Shown: positions 16,028 through 23,945 of the stretch, one piece after another
Position numbering within the stretch: the first letter of the stretch is position 1
Layout of the letters: each line of letters opens with the position of its first letter
Origin: CAIZGX01 sp044354975
Lineage (GTDB): Bacteria; Bacteroidota; Bacteroidia; Flavobacteriales_D; Sanyastnellaceae
NCBI GenBank assembly: GCA_044354975.1
Contig: JBIKZA010000011.1
Span: 1-50,768, forward strand
Direction: 5' to 3'
Length of the DNA: 50,768 bases
Made by a program: the position numbers and the translations under genes
The notes under the pieces: generated by a model
What the model was told of the DNA's origin: nothing
Databases searched by the model: none
Seen by the model: only the letters and a program-made list of their open reading frames with translations

Positions 16028-17524
16028 ATGTCCATAAAGTCAAGCGCCAGTCTTTGGCTTGGAAAACGTGTTCGAAAAACGCTGCTGAATGAAAACGAAC
16101 ATGCGCAAGAATTGCAGCAAAGCGTTTTAAAAAATCTCTTGCACGAGGCTAGTAATACTGCATTTGGCAACGATCACAACTTTAAGAACATTTCGAATCA
16201 TTCCGAGTGGACACAAGCTGTTCCTGTTCGCGATTATGAAGAATTGGTTCCGTATATGGAACGAGCGAAAGCCGGTGAACTATCTGTTCTATGGCCGGGT
16301 ATGCCAAAATACTTCTGCAAGACATCAGGAACAACAAGCGGCACAAAGTTTATTCCGCTTACACAAGCATCTTTGCCGAACCACATTGGCTCGGCACGAA
16401 ATGCATTGTTGAATTACATTGGTGAAACAGACAAGTCGAATTTCGTCGACGGCAAAATGATTTTCCTTCAAGGAAGTCCCGAACTCGATCGATTAGATTC
16501 TGGAATCCCCTACGGAAGACTTTCAGGTATTGTGGCCAATCATGTACCTGCCTATCTTCAAAAAAATCGCATGCCATCATACGCTACCAATTGCATTGAG
16601 GATTGGGAAACGAAAATCAATCGCATTGTTGAAGAAACTTCTCGGCAAGACATGCGGCTGATCTCTGGAATTCCAAGTTGGGTGCAGATGTATTTCGAAT
16701 TGCTTCTTGAAAAAACAGGTAAGCAAACCATTAAAGAAATATTTCCGAATTTCGAATTGTTCGTTTTCGGAGGAGTGAATTTCGCACCCTACAAATCGCG
16801 ATTTGCAGAACTCATTGGCGAAGAAATTCCAACCATCGAATTATATCCAGCAAGCGAGGGATTCCTCGCTTATCAAGACTCTCAGAACGAAGAAGGTCTG
16901 CGCCTGAACGTGAACAGCGGAATCTATTTTGAATTTATCAAAGCAGAAGAATACTTCTCAGAAAATCCGAAACGTTACGCCCTTCATGAAGTGGAGTTGG
17001 GTGTAAACTACGCACTCATCCTCAGCAACAACGCTGGCCTTTGGGGATATAGCATTGGAGATACGGTGAAGTTTGTTTCGCTCAATCCTTATCGCATTTT
17101 AGTCACCGGAAGAATCAAACATTTCACCAGTGCATTCGGAGAACACGTGATTGGTGAAGAAGTTGACAGAGCAATGTCCCACGCATTACAGCAACTTCAC
17201 TTTTCTGTGAATGAATTTCATGTTGCTCCGCAAGTGCAGCCTTCGGAAGGACTTCCCTACCACGAATGGATTATTGAGTTCAACGGTGAAATCCCTGAAT
17301 TGAATTCACTTCAAGAATTGTTAGACAATAAAATGCAAGAACAAAATGTTTACTACAAAGACCTCATTGTGGGAAGCGTTTTGCAAAAGCTGAAAATTAC
17401 TCCCGTGAAAAACGGAGCATTCAATGCATACATGAAATCGCAAGGAAAACTTGGAGGTCAAAATAAAATTCCACGACTTGCGAACGATCGAAAATTGGCC
17501 GATGCATTACTTCAATATAAATAA
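16028..17524 (+). CDS. GH3 auxin-responsive promoter family protein
   Basis: A 498-residue member of the GH3 family, adenylate-forming enzymes of the ANL superfamily; plant members join amino acids to auxin or jasmonate. Recognisable segments are KTSGTTSGTKFIPLT (P-loop-like ATP motif), LYPASEGFLAYQ, and YSIGDTVKFVSLNPYRILVTGR (the GD ... GR hinge region). Bacterial GH3 proteins are common in Bacteroidota and have no settled substrate. It lies between a T9SS cargo gene and a von Willebrand A protein, with only three bases to the former. Confidence 0.9.
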   Translation: MSIKSSASLWLGKRVRKTLLNENEHAQELQQSVLKNLLHEASNTAFGNDHNFKNISNHSEWTQAVPVRDYEELVPYMERAKAGELSVLWPGMPKYFCKTSGTTSGTKFIPLTQASLPNHIGSARNALLNYIGETDKSNFVDGKMIFLQGSPELDRLDSGIPYGRLSGIVANHVPAYLQKNRMPSYATNCIEDWETKINRIVEETSRQDMRLISGIPSWVQMYFELLLEKTGKQTIKEIFPNFELFVFGGVNFAPYKSRFAELIGEEIPTIELYPASEGFLAYQDSQNEEGLRLNVNSGIYFEFIKAEEYFSENPKRYALHEVELGVNYALILSNNAGLWGYSIGDTVKFVSLNPYRILVTGRIKHFTSAFGEHVIGEEVDRAMSHALQQLHFSVNEFHVAPQVQPSEGLPYHEWIIEFNGEIPELNSLQELLDNKMQEQNVYYKDLIVGSVLQKLKITPVKNGAFNAYMKSQGKLGGQNKIPRLANDRKLADALLQYK

Positions 17525-18830
17525 AATTTTCTTTCTTTTTTGTATGCTCTTGTGTTTCAACGCAAGCGCGCAATTGCGATGGAGCGAGCAGAGCGTGAAC
17601 TATGGCGTATTCACGAAATACACAGAGCGCGTGACAGATATTGTTGTTTGGAATGAAGGAACAAAAACAGATCACTTGTTGCGTGCAGACTTCTCTCCGA
17701 ACTTTCAAGTGTTGTATTCAACGAAAGATGTTCAACCTGGAGACAGCTTGGTCATTCGCATCAAATTCAATCCGAGAAAAACGGGGAAGTTTAAAGAAGT
17801 TGTTCCTGTTTATTTCTCTTCGCAAACTATTTCCACTTCACTCACCATAAGCGCTGAAGTTACTTACGTGAACTTGACGGAAGATCTTCCTTGTCCGCAT
17901 TTCAACGAGAAACCTACGCAGTGCTGTGGTGAATTTTCGCTCGATGTTTTAGTAATTGATAAAGCAACTCGCAAACCCATTCGTGATGCAGACGTCGAAG
18001 TGATTGAAGAACGCATTCTTCAACTCACAAAAAAAACAAACAAAGACGGCGAAGTGAATGCTGAAATACCCATTGGCTATTACACGATCTACGCAGGAAA
18101 AGAAGGTTATTCAGGAGAATCCATTACTACGCAAGTGAACTTGCACAATCACCGTTTCGTCTTCGAATTAGAGAAAAAAGAAATTCCTGTTCCACCCATT
18201 GTAACTGTTCCTGTTGACTCCATTCCTGCTGTGGTTGTTACAGAACCGATTCCGAATAGTACGTTCGACGAAAAAGAATATGTCCCGAATAACATTTCAT
18301 TCTTGATTGACATTTCCGGATCCATGGCGCAAGGAAACAAATGGCCCTTGACGAAACAAGCGCTTTCATCGCTATCAGGCGTTATGCGCGCAACCGATCA
18401 ACTGTCCGTTATCACCTATTCCGAAAAAGCAAAAGTGCTTTTGAATACGACAAGTGGAAATGAAGTAAGTGATTTAGGTTTGCTGTTGGAAGGAAAAAAG
18501 CCGAATGGACAAACGAGCGGAACAGCCGGATTCAACGCTGCCTTTCGCATGTTGCGCAAATCGAAAATTGAAGCAGGAAACAATCAGCTATTTGTGATCA
18601 CAGACGGTGCCTTCAAACCGGAAGATGAGAAGCGCATTGAGAAATTGGTTCGACTTGCTAATAAACGCAAAATACACACGACCGTAATTGTGGTGAAAGG
18701 AAGTAAATTTGCGAAAGAAAATTTGGAGAAGATTTCTCAGTTTGGAGAAGGTTCTTTTCTTTGCATTGAAACCGCAGAAGAGGCACAATCCAAAATTTTC
18801 GAACTAATCAAGCAGCAATCGAAAAAATGA
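17502..18830 (+). CDS. Exported von Willebrand factor A domain protein
   Basis: The ATG at 17502 gives 442 residues and overlaps the GH3 gene by 23 bases. It starts with a signal peptide (to about 23, FNASAQ). Next come an ASH/DUF1573-like beta domain (about 25-124), a carboxypeptidase-regulatory-like beta sandwich (about 145-225), a Pro/Val-rich linker, and a VWA domain (about 264-440) with an intact MIDAS motif, DISGS (Asp270, Ser272, Ser274). VWA domains bind ligands through a metal ion, so a periplasmic or surface binding role is likely. There is no T9SS tail. The partner is unknown. Confidence 0.82.
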   Translation: MHYFNINKIFFLFCMLLCFNASAQLRWSEQSVNYGVFTKYTERVTDIVVWNEGTKTDHLLRADFSPNFQVLYSTKDVQPGDSLVIRIKFNPRKTGKFKEVVPVYFSSQTISTSLTISAEVTYVNLTEDLPCPHFNEKPTQCCGEFSLDVLVIDKATRKPIRDADVEVIEERILQLTKKTNKDGEVNAEIPIGYYTIYAGKEGYSGESITTQVNLHNHRFVFELEKKEIPVPPIVTVPVDSIPAVVVTEPIPNSTFDEKEYVPNNISFLIDISGSMAQGNKWPLTKQALSSLSGVMRATDQLSVITYSEKAKVLLNTTSGNEVSDLGLLLEGKKPNGQTSGTAGFNAAFRMLRKSKIEAGNNQLFVITDGAFKPEDEKRIEKLVRLANKRKIHTTVIVVKGSKFAKENLEKISQFGEGSFLCIETAEEAQSKIFELIKQQSKK

Positions 18831-19435
18831 GTGAAGTAAAAATCATAGGTATTTCGGGTGGAAGTGGATCGGGCAAGACAACTTTTTTAAGTGGCCTGAG
18901 GGAGCGCATTCCAAGCGAACACCTCGCTCTTGTCTCTCAAGACAATTACTACAGGCCGCAAATAGAGCAGCACAGAGACGAGAACGGCTGGGTGAATTAT
19001 GACCTTCCAACTGGAATAGAAAAAGAAAGATTAATCCACGACATGAATGAATTGTTGAATGGAAATGCCATTGAGTTTTTAGAATACAACTTCAACAATC
19101 CGGCATGGAAGCCGCAGAAGATGAACATTCAACCGGCACCAATTGTTGTCATGGAGGGATTATTTGTTTTTCATTACAACGAAATTTTTGAAAAGCTTCA
19201 TCACAAAATTTATCTCAACGCGCCTGTTGACTTGCGCTTGGAAAGACGCATCAGCCGCGACCTTGGACAACGCGGGTATCCTGAGCATGAAGTTCGTTAT
19301 CAGTGGGACAATCACGTTCGTCCGGCCGAGATTGAATATCTCGAGCCCTTCATTGACCGTTGCGATTTAATCATTGATAGCACGAAGCCCATTGAAAGCG
19401 AAATTGATCGTTTGGTAAAACTGTTGGGATACTGA
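18827..19435 (+). CDS. udk: Uridine kinase-family protein
   Basis: A P-loop kinase of 202 residues that would phosphorylate uridine or cytidine for pyrimidine salvage. The Walker A loop GISGGSGSGKTTF (8-20), QDNYYRP, the DLPTGIE segment, VVMEGLFVF and RRISRD (lid arginines) match uridine/phosphoribulokinase enzymes. It overlaps the preceding gene by four bases (ATGA) and its stop overlaps the next start by one. The exact nucleoside specificity cannot be read from sequence. Confidence 0.88.
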   Translation: MSEVKIIGISGGSGSGKTTFLSGLRERIPSEHLALVSQDNYYRPQIEQHRDENGWVNYDLPTGIEKERLIHDMNELLNGNAIEFLEYNFNNPAWKPQKMNIQPAPIVVMEGLFVFHYNEIFEKLHHKIYLNAPVDLRLERRISRDLGQRGYPEHEVRYQWDNHVRPAEIEYLEPFIDRCDLIIDSTKPIESEIDRLVKLLGY

Positions 19436-19899
19436 TGGACATTATCATATACACCGACGGCGCTGCGAAAGGCAATCCGGGTCCAGGCGGATACGGCGCA
19501 GTTCTCATGGCCGGAAAATTCCACAAAGAAATTTCAGAAGGCTTTCGCCTTACCACGAACAATCGCATGGAGCTCATGGCCGTTTGTGCTGCTTTGGAAT
19601 TGTTGAAATTCGATAACAGTCCGGTTACCGTTTACAGCGATTCGAAATACGTTGTAGACGCCGTGGAGAAAAAATGGATTGCCGGCTGGGTGAAACGAGC
19701 GTGGAAAAACGTGAAGAATCCTGATTTATGGAAGCGATACATGGCCGTGGCTGCCAAACACAGCGTAAAATTCGTTTGGGTGAAAGGTCATGCTGGAAAT
19801 ACTTACAACGAACGATGCGATGAACTTGCCGTTGCGGCATGCACAGGAAGAAATTTGCCTGCCGATACGTGGTATGAGCAGAATGCCTCTTCCAATTAA
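19435..19899 (+). CDS. rnhA: Ribonuclease HI
   Basis: This enzyme cuts RNA in RNA-DNA hybrids. The four catalytic acids are placed as in the family: Asp8 in IYTDGAAKGNPGPGG, Glu in NRMELMAV, Asp in VYSDSKYVV, and Asp in NERCDELA. The handle region KRAWKNVKNPDLWKRY and VKGHAGN are also present. The length of 154 is normal and matches the bacterial RNase HI type. Its start shares one base with the uridine kinase stop. Confidence 0.95.
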   Translation: MDIIIYTDGAAKGNPGPGGYGAVLMAGKFHKEISEGFRLTTNNRMELMAVCAALELLKFDNSPVTVYSDSKYVVDAVEKKWIAGWVKRAWKNVKNPDLWKRYMAVAAKHSVKFVWVKGHAGNTYNERCDELAVAACTGRNLPADTWYEQNASSN

Positions 19900-19927
19900 T
19901 TGTTTAACTTATTCAATACTATATTTG
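19900..19927 (+). promoter_or_regulatory. Promoter of the acyl-CoA dehydrogenase gene
   Basis: TTG (19900-19902), a 17-bp spacer, and TATATTTG (19920-19927) are a full match to the Bacteroidota promoter. The ATG at 19945 follows after about 17 bases, which supports that start over the upstream in-frame ATG at 19900. Confidence 0.65.
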
Positions 19928-19944
19928 CTCAAACTTTTGAAACC

Positions 19945-21123
19945 ATGCGTACAGACCAATACCAAGGACACGATTATTATTTAATGGATGAGCTGCTTAC
20001 CGACGAGCACAAATTGATTCGCGATGCAGCACGTGAGTGGGTGAAAAAAGAAGTCTCTCCAATTATTGAAGAAGCCGCTGAAAATTGCAAATTCCCTCAA
20101 CACCTATTGCCTGGCCTAGCTAGCATTGGTGCATTCGGACCTTACATACCTGAAGAATACGGCGGAGCCGGTTTAGATCATATTGCATACGGACTTATAA
20201 TGCAGGAGCTCGAGCGCTGCGATAGCGGTCTTCGCTCTACTGCCTCTGTTCAATCTTCTTTGGTGATGTATCCAATTTGGAAATACGGGTCTGAGGAACA
20301 ACGCATGAAGTTCTTACCGAAATTGGCTTCTGGCGAATGGATCGGTTGCTTCGGATTAACGGAACCAGACCACGGTTCAAACCCTGGTGGAATGACCACC
20401 AACTACAAAGACATGGGCGACCATTATTTGTTGAACGGTGCGAAAATGTGGATCTCTAACGCTCCATTCGCGCAAGTAGCAGTAGTTTGGGCTAAAAACG
20501 AAGAAGGACGCATTCACGGAATATTAGTTGAAAGAGGAATGGAAGGATTTACAACTCCTACCATGCACGGCAAGTGGAGTCTTCGCGCAAGCGATACTGG
20601 CGAATTAATTTTCGACAATGTAAAAGTTCCGAAAGAAAACTTATTACCTGGTCGCTCTGGATTAGGCGCACCGCTTTCATGTTTAGACAGTGCGCGTTAC
20701 GGAATTGCATGGGGTACCATTGGTGCAGCATTAGATTGCTACGATGTTGCTCTTCGTTATTCTCAAGAGCGCATGCAGTTCGGCAAGCCAATCGGTGCTT
20801 TCCAATTGCAACAAAAGAAATTGGCCGAGATGATTACTGAAATCACCAAAGCACAATTGCTTACGCTACGTTTGGGTCAGCTTCGTAACGAAGGACGTGC
20901 GACAAGCTCAATGATCTCTATGGCGAAACGTAACAACGTTGACATGGCGAAAACAGTTGCAAGCAATGCTCGTCAAATGTTAGGCGGAATGGGCATTACT
21001 GGTGAATATCCGATTATGCGTCACATGATGAACCTTGAGTCGGTTATTACCTACGAAGGAACACACGACATTCACTTGTTAATTACAGGAATGGACGTTA
21101 CTGGATTCGACGCATTTAAATAA
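19945..21123 (+). CDS. gcdH: Acyl-CoA dehydrogenase, glutaryl-CoA dehydrogenase-like
   Basis: A 392-residue FAD enzyme. Segments GSEEQRMKFLPKLASGE, GCFGLTEPDHGSNPGGM, SLRASDTGELIFDNVKVP, ARYGIAWGTIGAA, RMQFGKPI and LESVITYEGTHDIHLLITG follow glutaryl-CoA dehydrogenase closely, including the catalytic Glu in TYEGTHD and the Arg in ARYGIAWG. The family oxidises and decarboxylates glutaryl-CoA to crotonyl-CoA in lysine/tryptophan breakdown. Other short-chain acyl-CoA dehydrogenases lack this ARYGIAWG/TYEGTHD pairing. The gene has its own promoter, so it need not belong to the upstream run. Confidence 0.85.
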   Translation: MRTDQYQGHDYYLMDELLTDEHKLIRDAAREWVKKEVSPIIEEAAENCKFPQHLLPGLASIGAFGPYIPEEYGGAGLDHIAYGLIMQELERCDSGLRSTASVQSSLVMYPIWKYGSEEQRMKFLPKLASGEWIGCFGLTEPDHGSNPGGMTTNYKDMGDHYLLNGAKMWISNAPFAQVAVVWAKNEEGRIHGILVERGMEGFTTPTMHGKWSLRASDTGELIFDNVKVPKENLLPGRSGLGAPLSCLDSARYGIAWGTIGAALDCYDVALRYSQERMQFGKPIGAFQLQQKKLAEMITEITKAQLLTLRLGQLRNEGRATSSMISMAKRNNVDMAKTVASNARQMLGGMGITGEYPIMRHMMNLESVITYEGTHDIHLLITGMDVTGFDAFK

Positions 21124-21127
21124 TAAA

Positions 21128-22123
21128 ATGAAAAAAAATATTATCGCATTACTACTAACCCTGGCTTCGGCTGGGGTTTTTGCTCAACAAGCGGCTGGTC
21201 CGAATTATGTATTCACCAGTTACAACAGTGCATTCATCCCGATTGAAGAAGCGACTTCGTTGGATGGTGGACAGATTTGGGATGATCCAACGTGGACTGT
21301 TCCATTGGGATTTACTTTCTACACCGCTAACGATACGATAACTACTTTATATGTAGGAGAGTTGGGCACAACGGTTTATGGAATTCAAGACGATTCATTA
21401 ACCGATATTTTTCTACCCTATTACTCAGACATAGCGAACGCAGACAACGACACGCTGGTGAGTCCTGTTAGTTATTTAGTGGAAGGTCCTCCGGGATTTC
21501 AAATTTGCAAAATCGAATGGATGAATGTTGGGTTCTATGAGGAGGGTTCGCTCAATGGATCATTCACCAACAGGACTTCTTTTCAACTTTGGATTTACGA
21601 AAATTCAAATGTTTTCGAATACCATTATGGGCCAAGTAACATTTCAGATCCCACTTTGGTTCACATGTTCGGGGCACCAGCAGCAGCCTTTGTTGAAAAT
21701 CTTAATCAAAATTCCGGATTCGAATGGGACGGTTTCTGGAGCATTAGTGGAAACACAGACTCACCGGCGATTACCCCACTAACGACGAACGACGTTCTCA
21801 TGGCTCAAGGGTTTCCTGCCAATGCCCTTTTGAATGGCGAACCTGCCGAAGGAACAGTATACCGCTTTGCTCCCACCTTTGTTGGTGTGGAAGAAAATCA
21901 TCTTTCAACCTTCGACGTATTCCCAAATCCAACAAGCGGAATTCTGAATGTTTTCAATCCGACACAAGAATCTATTGTTGTGCAAATACTTTCGTCGGAA
22001 GGAAAAATCATGCAAGTGGAAACATTAACTGCCGGAAGAAATTCCATTCAAACTGAAAACCTATCATCGGGATATTACATTCTTCGAGTGAACGGAACGA
22101 GCACTTCTTTCCTTAAAAACTAA
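21128..22123 (+). CDS. Secreted protein with T9SS type A sorting domain
   Basis: 331 residues: signal peptide (1-19, ending VFAQ), a beta-rich body with no recognised catalytic motif, and a C-terminal type A sorting domain (VFPNPTSGILNVF, VQILSSEGKIMQ, LSSGYYILRV) over roughly the last 75 residues. The start fits an ATG four bases after the previous stop. The protein should be exported through the Sec and T9SS machinery and be surface-attached or released. The body could be a beta-sandwich binding domain; I cannot assign a ligand. Confidence 0.82.
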   Translation: MKKNIIALLLTLASAGVFAQQAAGPNYVFTSYNSAFIPIEEATSLDGGQIWDDPTWTVPLGFTFYTANDTITTLYVGELGTTVYGIQDDSLTDIFLPYYSDIANADNDTLVSPVSYLVEGPPGFQICKIEWMNVGFYEEGSLNGSFTNRTSFQLWIYENSNVFEYHYGPSNISDPTLVHMFGAPAAAFVENLNQNSGFEWDGFWSISGNTDSPAITPLTTNDVLMAQGFPANALLNGEPAEGTVYRFAPTFVGVEENHLSTFDVFPNPTSGILNVFNPTQESIVVQILSSEGKIMQVETLTAGRNSIQTENLSSGYYILRVNGTSTSFLKN

Positions 22124-22126
22124 TTC

Positions 22127-23044
22127 ATGAAAGGCAATTGGCGTAGCCTTCCCGTTATTGTTATTTTAGCAATAATCTGGGGAAGCTCCTTCATTCTCAT
22201 GAAGCGCGGCATGCTTGCCTTCGACGCCAACGGCATTCAGGTTCCTGTCTTTTCACCGAATCAAGTTGCTGCTTTAAGATTGGGCATTGCGTCGTTGGTC
22301 ATGCTTCCTTTCGCCTTCATTTTTAAAAACTGGTTGAAGCGTGAACTCATTTGGTGGTACATCGTTGTTGGACTATTGGGAAGCGGCATTCCTGCTTTCC
22401 TTTTCACGAACTCGCAAATGTTCTTGCACTCGAGCATGTCCGGCATCTTGAATGCACTCACTCCGCTCTTCACGCTCATTGTCGGATACTTCGTTTTCAA
22501 AAAGTCGGTTCGGAAAATGCAAATTGTGGGAGTCACCCTTGGACTTATTGGCGCTGTTTGCCTCATTAGCCTCCGCGGATTGGGCGATTCGAAGAACATG
22601 GCGTACAGCATGCTTATTGTCTTAGCTACGATAAGCTATGGATTTAGCGTGAACACGATTCACAGCAAATTGCATGGAGTGCCTTCATTCGCTATTTCTG
22701 CCTTTTCGTTGTTGGTAGCTGGTATTCCATGTTGGATACTCATTGGCACCGACGGAACGTTCGAAATTCTTCAAACCAACACATACGGATGGCGAAGCTT
22801 GGGATTTATAGCCACTTTGGCCATCTTGGGCACCGCGCTCGGAAATATCTTATTCTTTCGTTTCACGCAAAAGGTTGGTGCGCTTGCAGCTTCTTCCATT
22901 ACTTACCTCATTCCAATAGTGGCAATCCTATGGGGCGTATATGACGGCGAGCCCTTCACGTTGCTTCACGGTGCTTTTGCAGGGATTATTTTGACTGGGA
23001 TTTATTTGGTGAATAAGCAGCCGGCTTCGAGATTCACGAAGTGA
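22127..23044 (+). CDS. EamA-family (DMT) transporter
   Basis: A 305-residue polytopic inner-membrane protein with about ten hydrophobic helices in two EamA halves: IWGSSFILMKRGML in the first half and a second repeat from about residue 160. Members of this family export metabolites such as amino acids or nucleotides. The substrate cannot be told from sequence. It begins three bases after the T9SS cargo gene. Its last codons run into a 12-bp tandem repeat. Confidence 0.88.
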   Translation: MKGNWRSLPVIVILAIIWGSSFILMKRGMLAFDANGIQVPVFSPNQVAALRLGIASLVMLPFAFIFKNWLKRELIWWYIVVGLLGSGIPAFLFTNSQMFLHSSMSGILNALTPLFTLIVGYFVFKKSVRKMQIVGVTLGLIGAVCLISLRGLGDSKNMAYSMLIVLATISYGFSVNTIHSKLHGVPSFAISAFSLLVAGIPCWILIGTDGTFEILQTNTYGWRSLGFIATLAILGTALGNILFFRFTQKVGALAASSITYLIPIVAILWGVYDGEPFTLLHGAFAGIILTGIYLVNKQPASRFTK

Positions 23045-23190
23045 AAGATTCTTCGAAAGATTCTCCGAAAGGTCCTGCGGAAGGTCGCTACGCGAAGCGT
23101 CCTTGCAAAGCACCTTGCGAAGCATCTTGTAAGACATCTTGTAAGACATCTTGCGAAGCATCTTTCGAAGAATCTTGCATCGCATCTTGA
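23041..23190 (+). other. Candidate small cysteine-rich repeat ORF (GTG start)
   Basis: A GTG start overlaps the DMT transporter stop by four bases (GTGA) and opens a 49-codon frame to TGA at 23188-23190. The predicted peptide begins VKDSSKDSPKG and then carries six cysteines, five spaced four residues apart and the sixth eight residues on (CKAPCEASCKTSC pattern). It is encoded by the 12-bp tandem repeat, and the one irregular repeat differs by three bases, so the frame survives. The minus strand is also open, so this may simply be a period-12 repeat rather than a real gene. Confidence 0.3.
23044..23190. repeat. Degenerate 12-bp tandem repeat able to fold back
   Basis: Twelve units of 12 bp, with one 3-base insertion at 23092-23094. 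Early units read like AAAGATTCTTCG and later ones like GAAGCATCTTGC, which is close to the reverse complement. AAGATTCTTCGAAAGAT (23045-23061) and ATCTTTCGAAGAATCTT (23160-23176) are a perfect 17-bp inverted pair, so the whole block could form a long imperfect hairpin. It sits between the DMT transporter stop and the rplU promoter. There is no T-run after it. Confidence 0.85.
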
Positions 23191-23198
23191 AAAATATA

Positions 23199-23228
23199 TT
23201 GTTTTCAAACAAACAATGTGTATATTTG
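23199..23228 (+). promoter_or_regulatory. Promoter of rplU-rpmA
   Basis: TTG (23199-23201), a 19-bp spacer, and TATATTTG (23221-23228) match the Bacteroidota promoter exactly. The leader to the rplU ATG is about 37 bases. Confidence 0.7.
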
Positions 23229-23268
23229 CACCCCTTTAAACAGGAAAAACTAATTAAAAATTAACGTT

Positions 23269-23577
23269 ATGTACGCAATTGTTGAAATAGCAGGGCATCA
23301 GTACAAAGTACAAAAAGATCAGCAGATCTTCGTTAATCGTCTTCAAAACGAAGAAGGAACGCAGGTTGAATTCAACCACGTTCTTTTGACTGATGATAAC
23401 GGTTCGATCACTGTTGGCGCCCCAGCTGTAGAAGGTGTTAAGGTCACCGCACGCGTAGTGAATCACCTTAAAGGAGATAAAGTAATTATCTTCAAAAAGA
23501 AACGCCGTAAAGGCTATCAAAAGAAGAACGGTTTCCGTGCTTATTTGACTGAAATTGTAATTGAAAACATTGGTTAA
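23269..23577 (+). CDS. rplU: 50S ribosomal protein L21
   Basis: 102 residues beginning MYAIVEIAGHQYKVQKDQQIFVNRL, with FKKKRRKGYQKKNGFRAYLTEI near the end, the conserved rRNA-binding segment of L21. Length and position directly before rpmA are standard. A strong TTG-N19-TATATTTG promoter lies upstream. Confidence 0.98.
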   Translation: MYAIVEIAGHQYKVQKDQQIFVNRLQNEEGTQVEFNHVLLTDDNGSITVGAPAVEGVKVTARVVNHLKGDKVIIFKKKRRKGYQKKNGFRAYLTEIVIENIG

Positions 23578-23596
23578 CCCCTAATACTAAAAGACA

Positions 23597-23857
23597 ATGG
23601 CTCACAAGAAAGGTGTCGGTTCGTCGAAAAACGGCCGTGATTCAGAAAGTAAACGCTTAGGTGTAAAATTATTTGGCGGACAAGTTTGTGTTGCTGGTAA
23701 TATTATCATTCGTCAGCGTGGTACTCGTCACAATGCAGGTTTAAATGTTGGGGTTGGAAAAGACCACACGTTGTATGCATTAGCTGACGGAGTAGTAGAA
23801 TTCCGCAAGAAGAAAGACAACAAGTCGTTCGTTTCGGTTGTTCCTGCACAGGCGTAA
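23597..23857 (+). CDS. rpmA: 50S ribosomal protein L27
   Basis: 86 residues beginning MAHKKGVGSSKNGRDSESKR, the classic glycine-rich N-terminus that reaches the peptidyl transferase centre. No cleavable N-terminal extension like that of Firmicutes L27 is present. It lies 19 bases after rplU and is cotranscribed with it. A terminator-like hairpin pair follows. Confidence 0.98.
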   Translation: MAHKKGVGSSKNGRDSESKRLGVKLFGGQVCVAGNIIIRQRGTRHNAGLNVGVGKDHTLYALADGVVEFRKKKDNKSFVSVVPAQA

Positions 23858-23895
23858 TCGAGAGTTCGTCTCAACAATTTTCAAAAACTCTCGAT
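23857..23895 (+). promoter_or_regulatory. Candidate antiterminator hairpin upstream of serS
   Basis: ATCGAGAGTT (23857-23866) and AACTCTCGAT (23886-23895) are a perfect 10-bp inverted repeat with a 19-base loop. Its right arm is also the left arm of the terminator hairpin at 23885-23915, so only one of the two can form at a time. This is the layout of an attenuator; function is inferred. Confidence 0.4.
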
Positions 23896-23915
23896 CTTTT
23901 GGTCGGGAGTTTTTT
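23885..23915 (+). terminator. Rho-independent terminator between rpmA and serS
   Basis: AAACTCTCGA (23885-23894) pairs with TCGGGAGTTT (23903-23912) over ten positions with one G-T pair and an 8-base loop, followed directly by a T-run (TTTTTTATTTT). It should end the rplU-rpmA transcript unless the upstream hairpin prevents it. Confidence 0.7.
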
Positions 23916-23945
23916 ATTTTATCCAACATCATGTAACTTCGTCAC

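Noticed and set aside
23044..23190. CRISPR array
   Set aside because: Units are 12 bp, contiguous and degenerate, with no unique spacers and no cas gene nearby.
22928..23212. Minus-strand open frame of 94 codons through the repeat
   Set aside because: It is produced by the repeat and the end of the DMT gene in antisense; no start signal or family match.
23934..23941. serS promoter with TAACTTCG as -7 box
   Set aside because: Has one mismatch, no -33 element at the right distance and would put the transcript start past or at the start codon.
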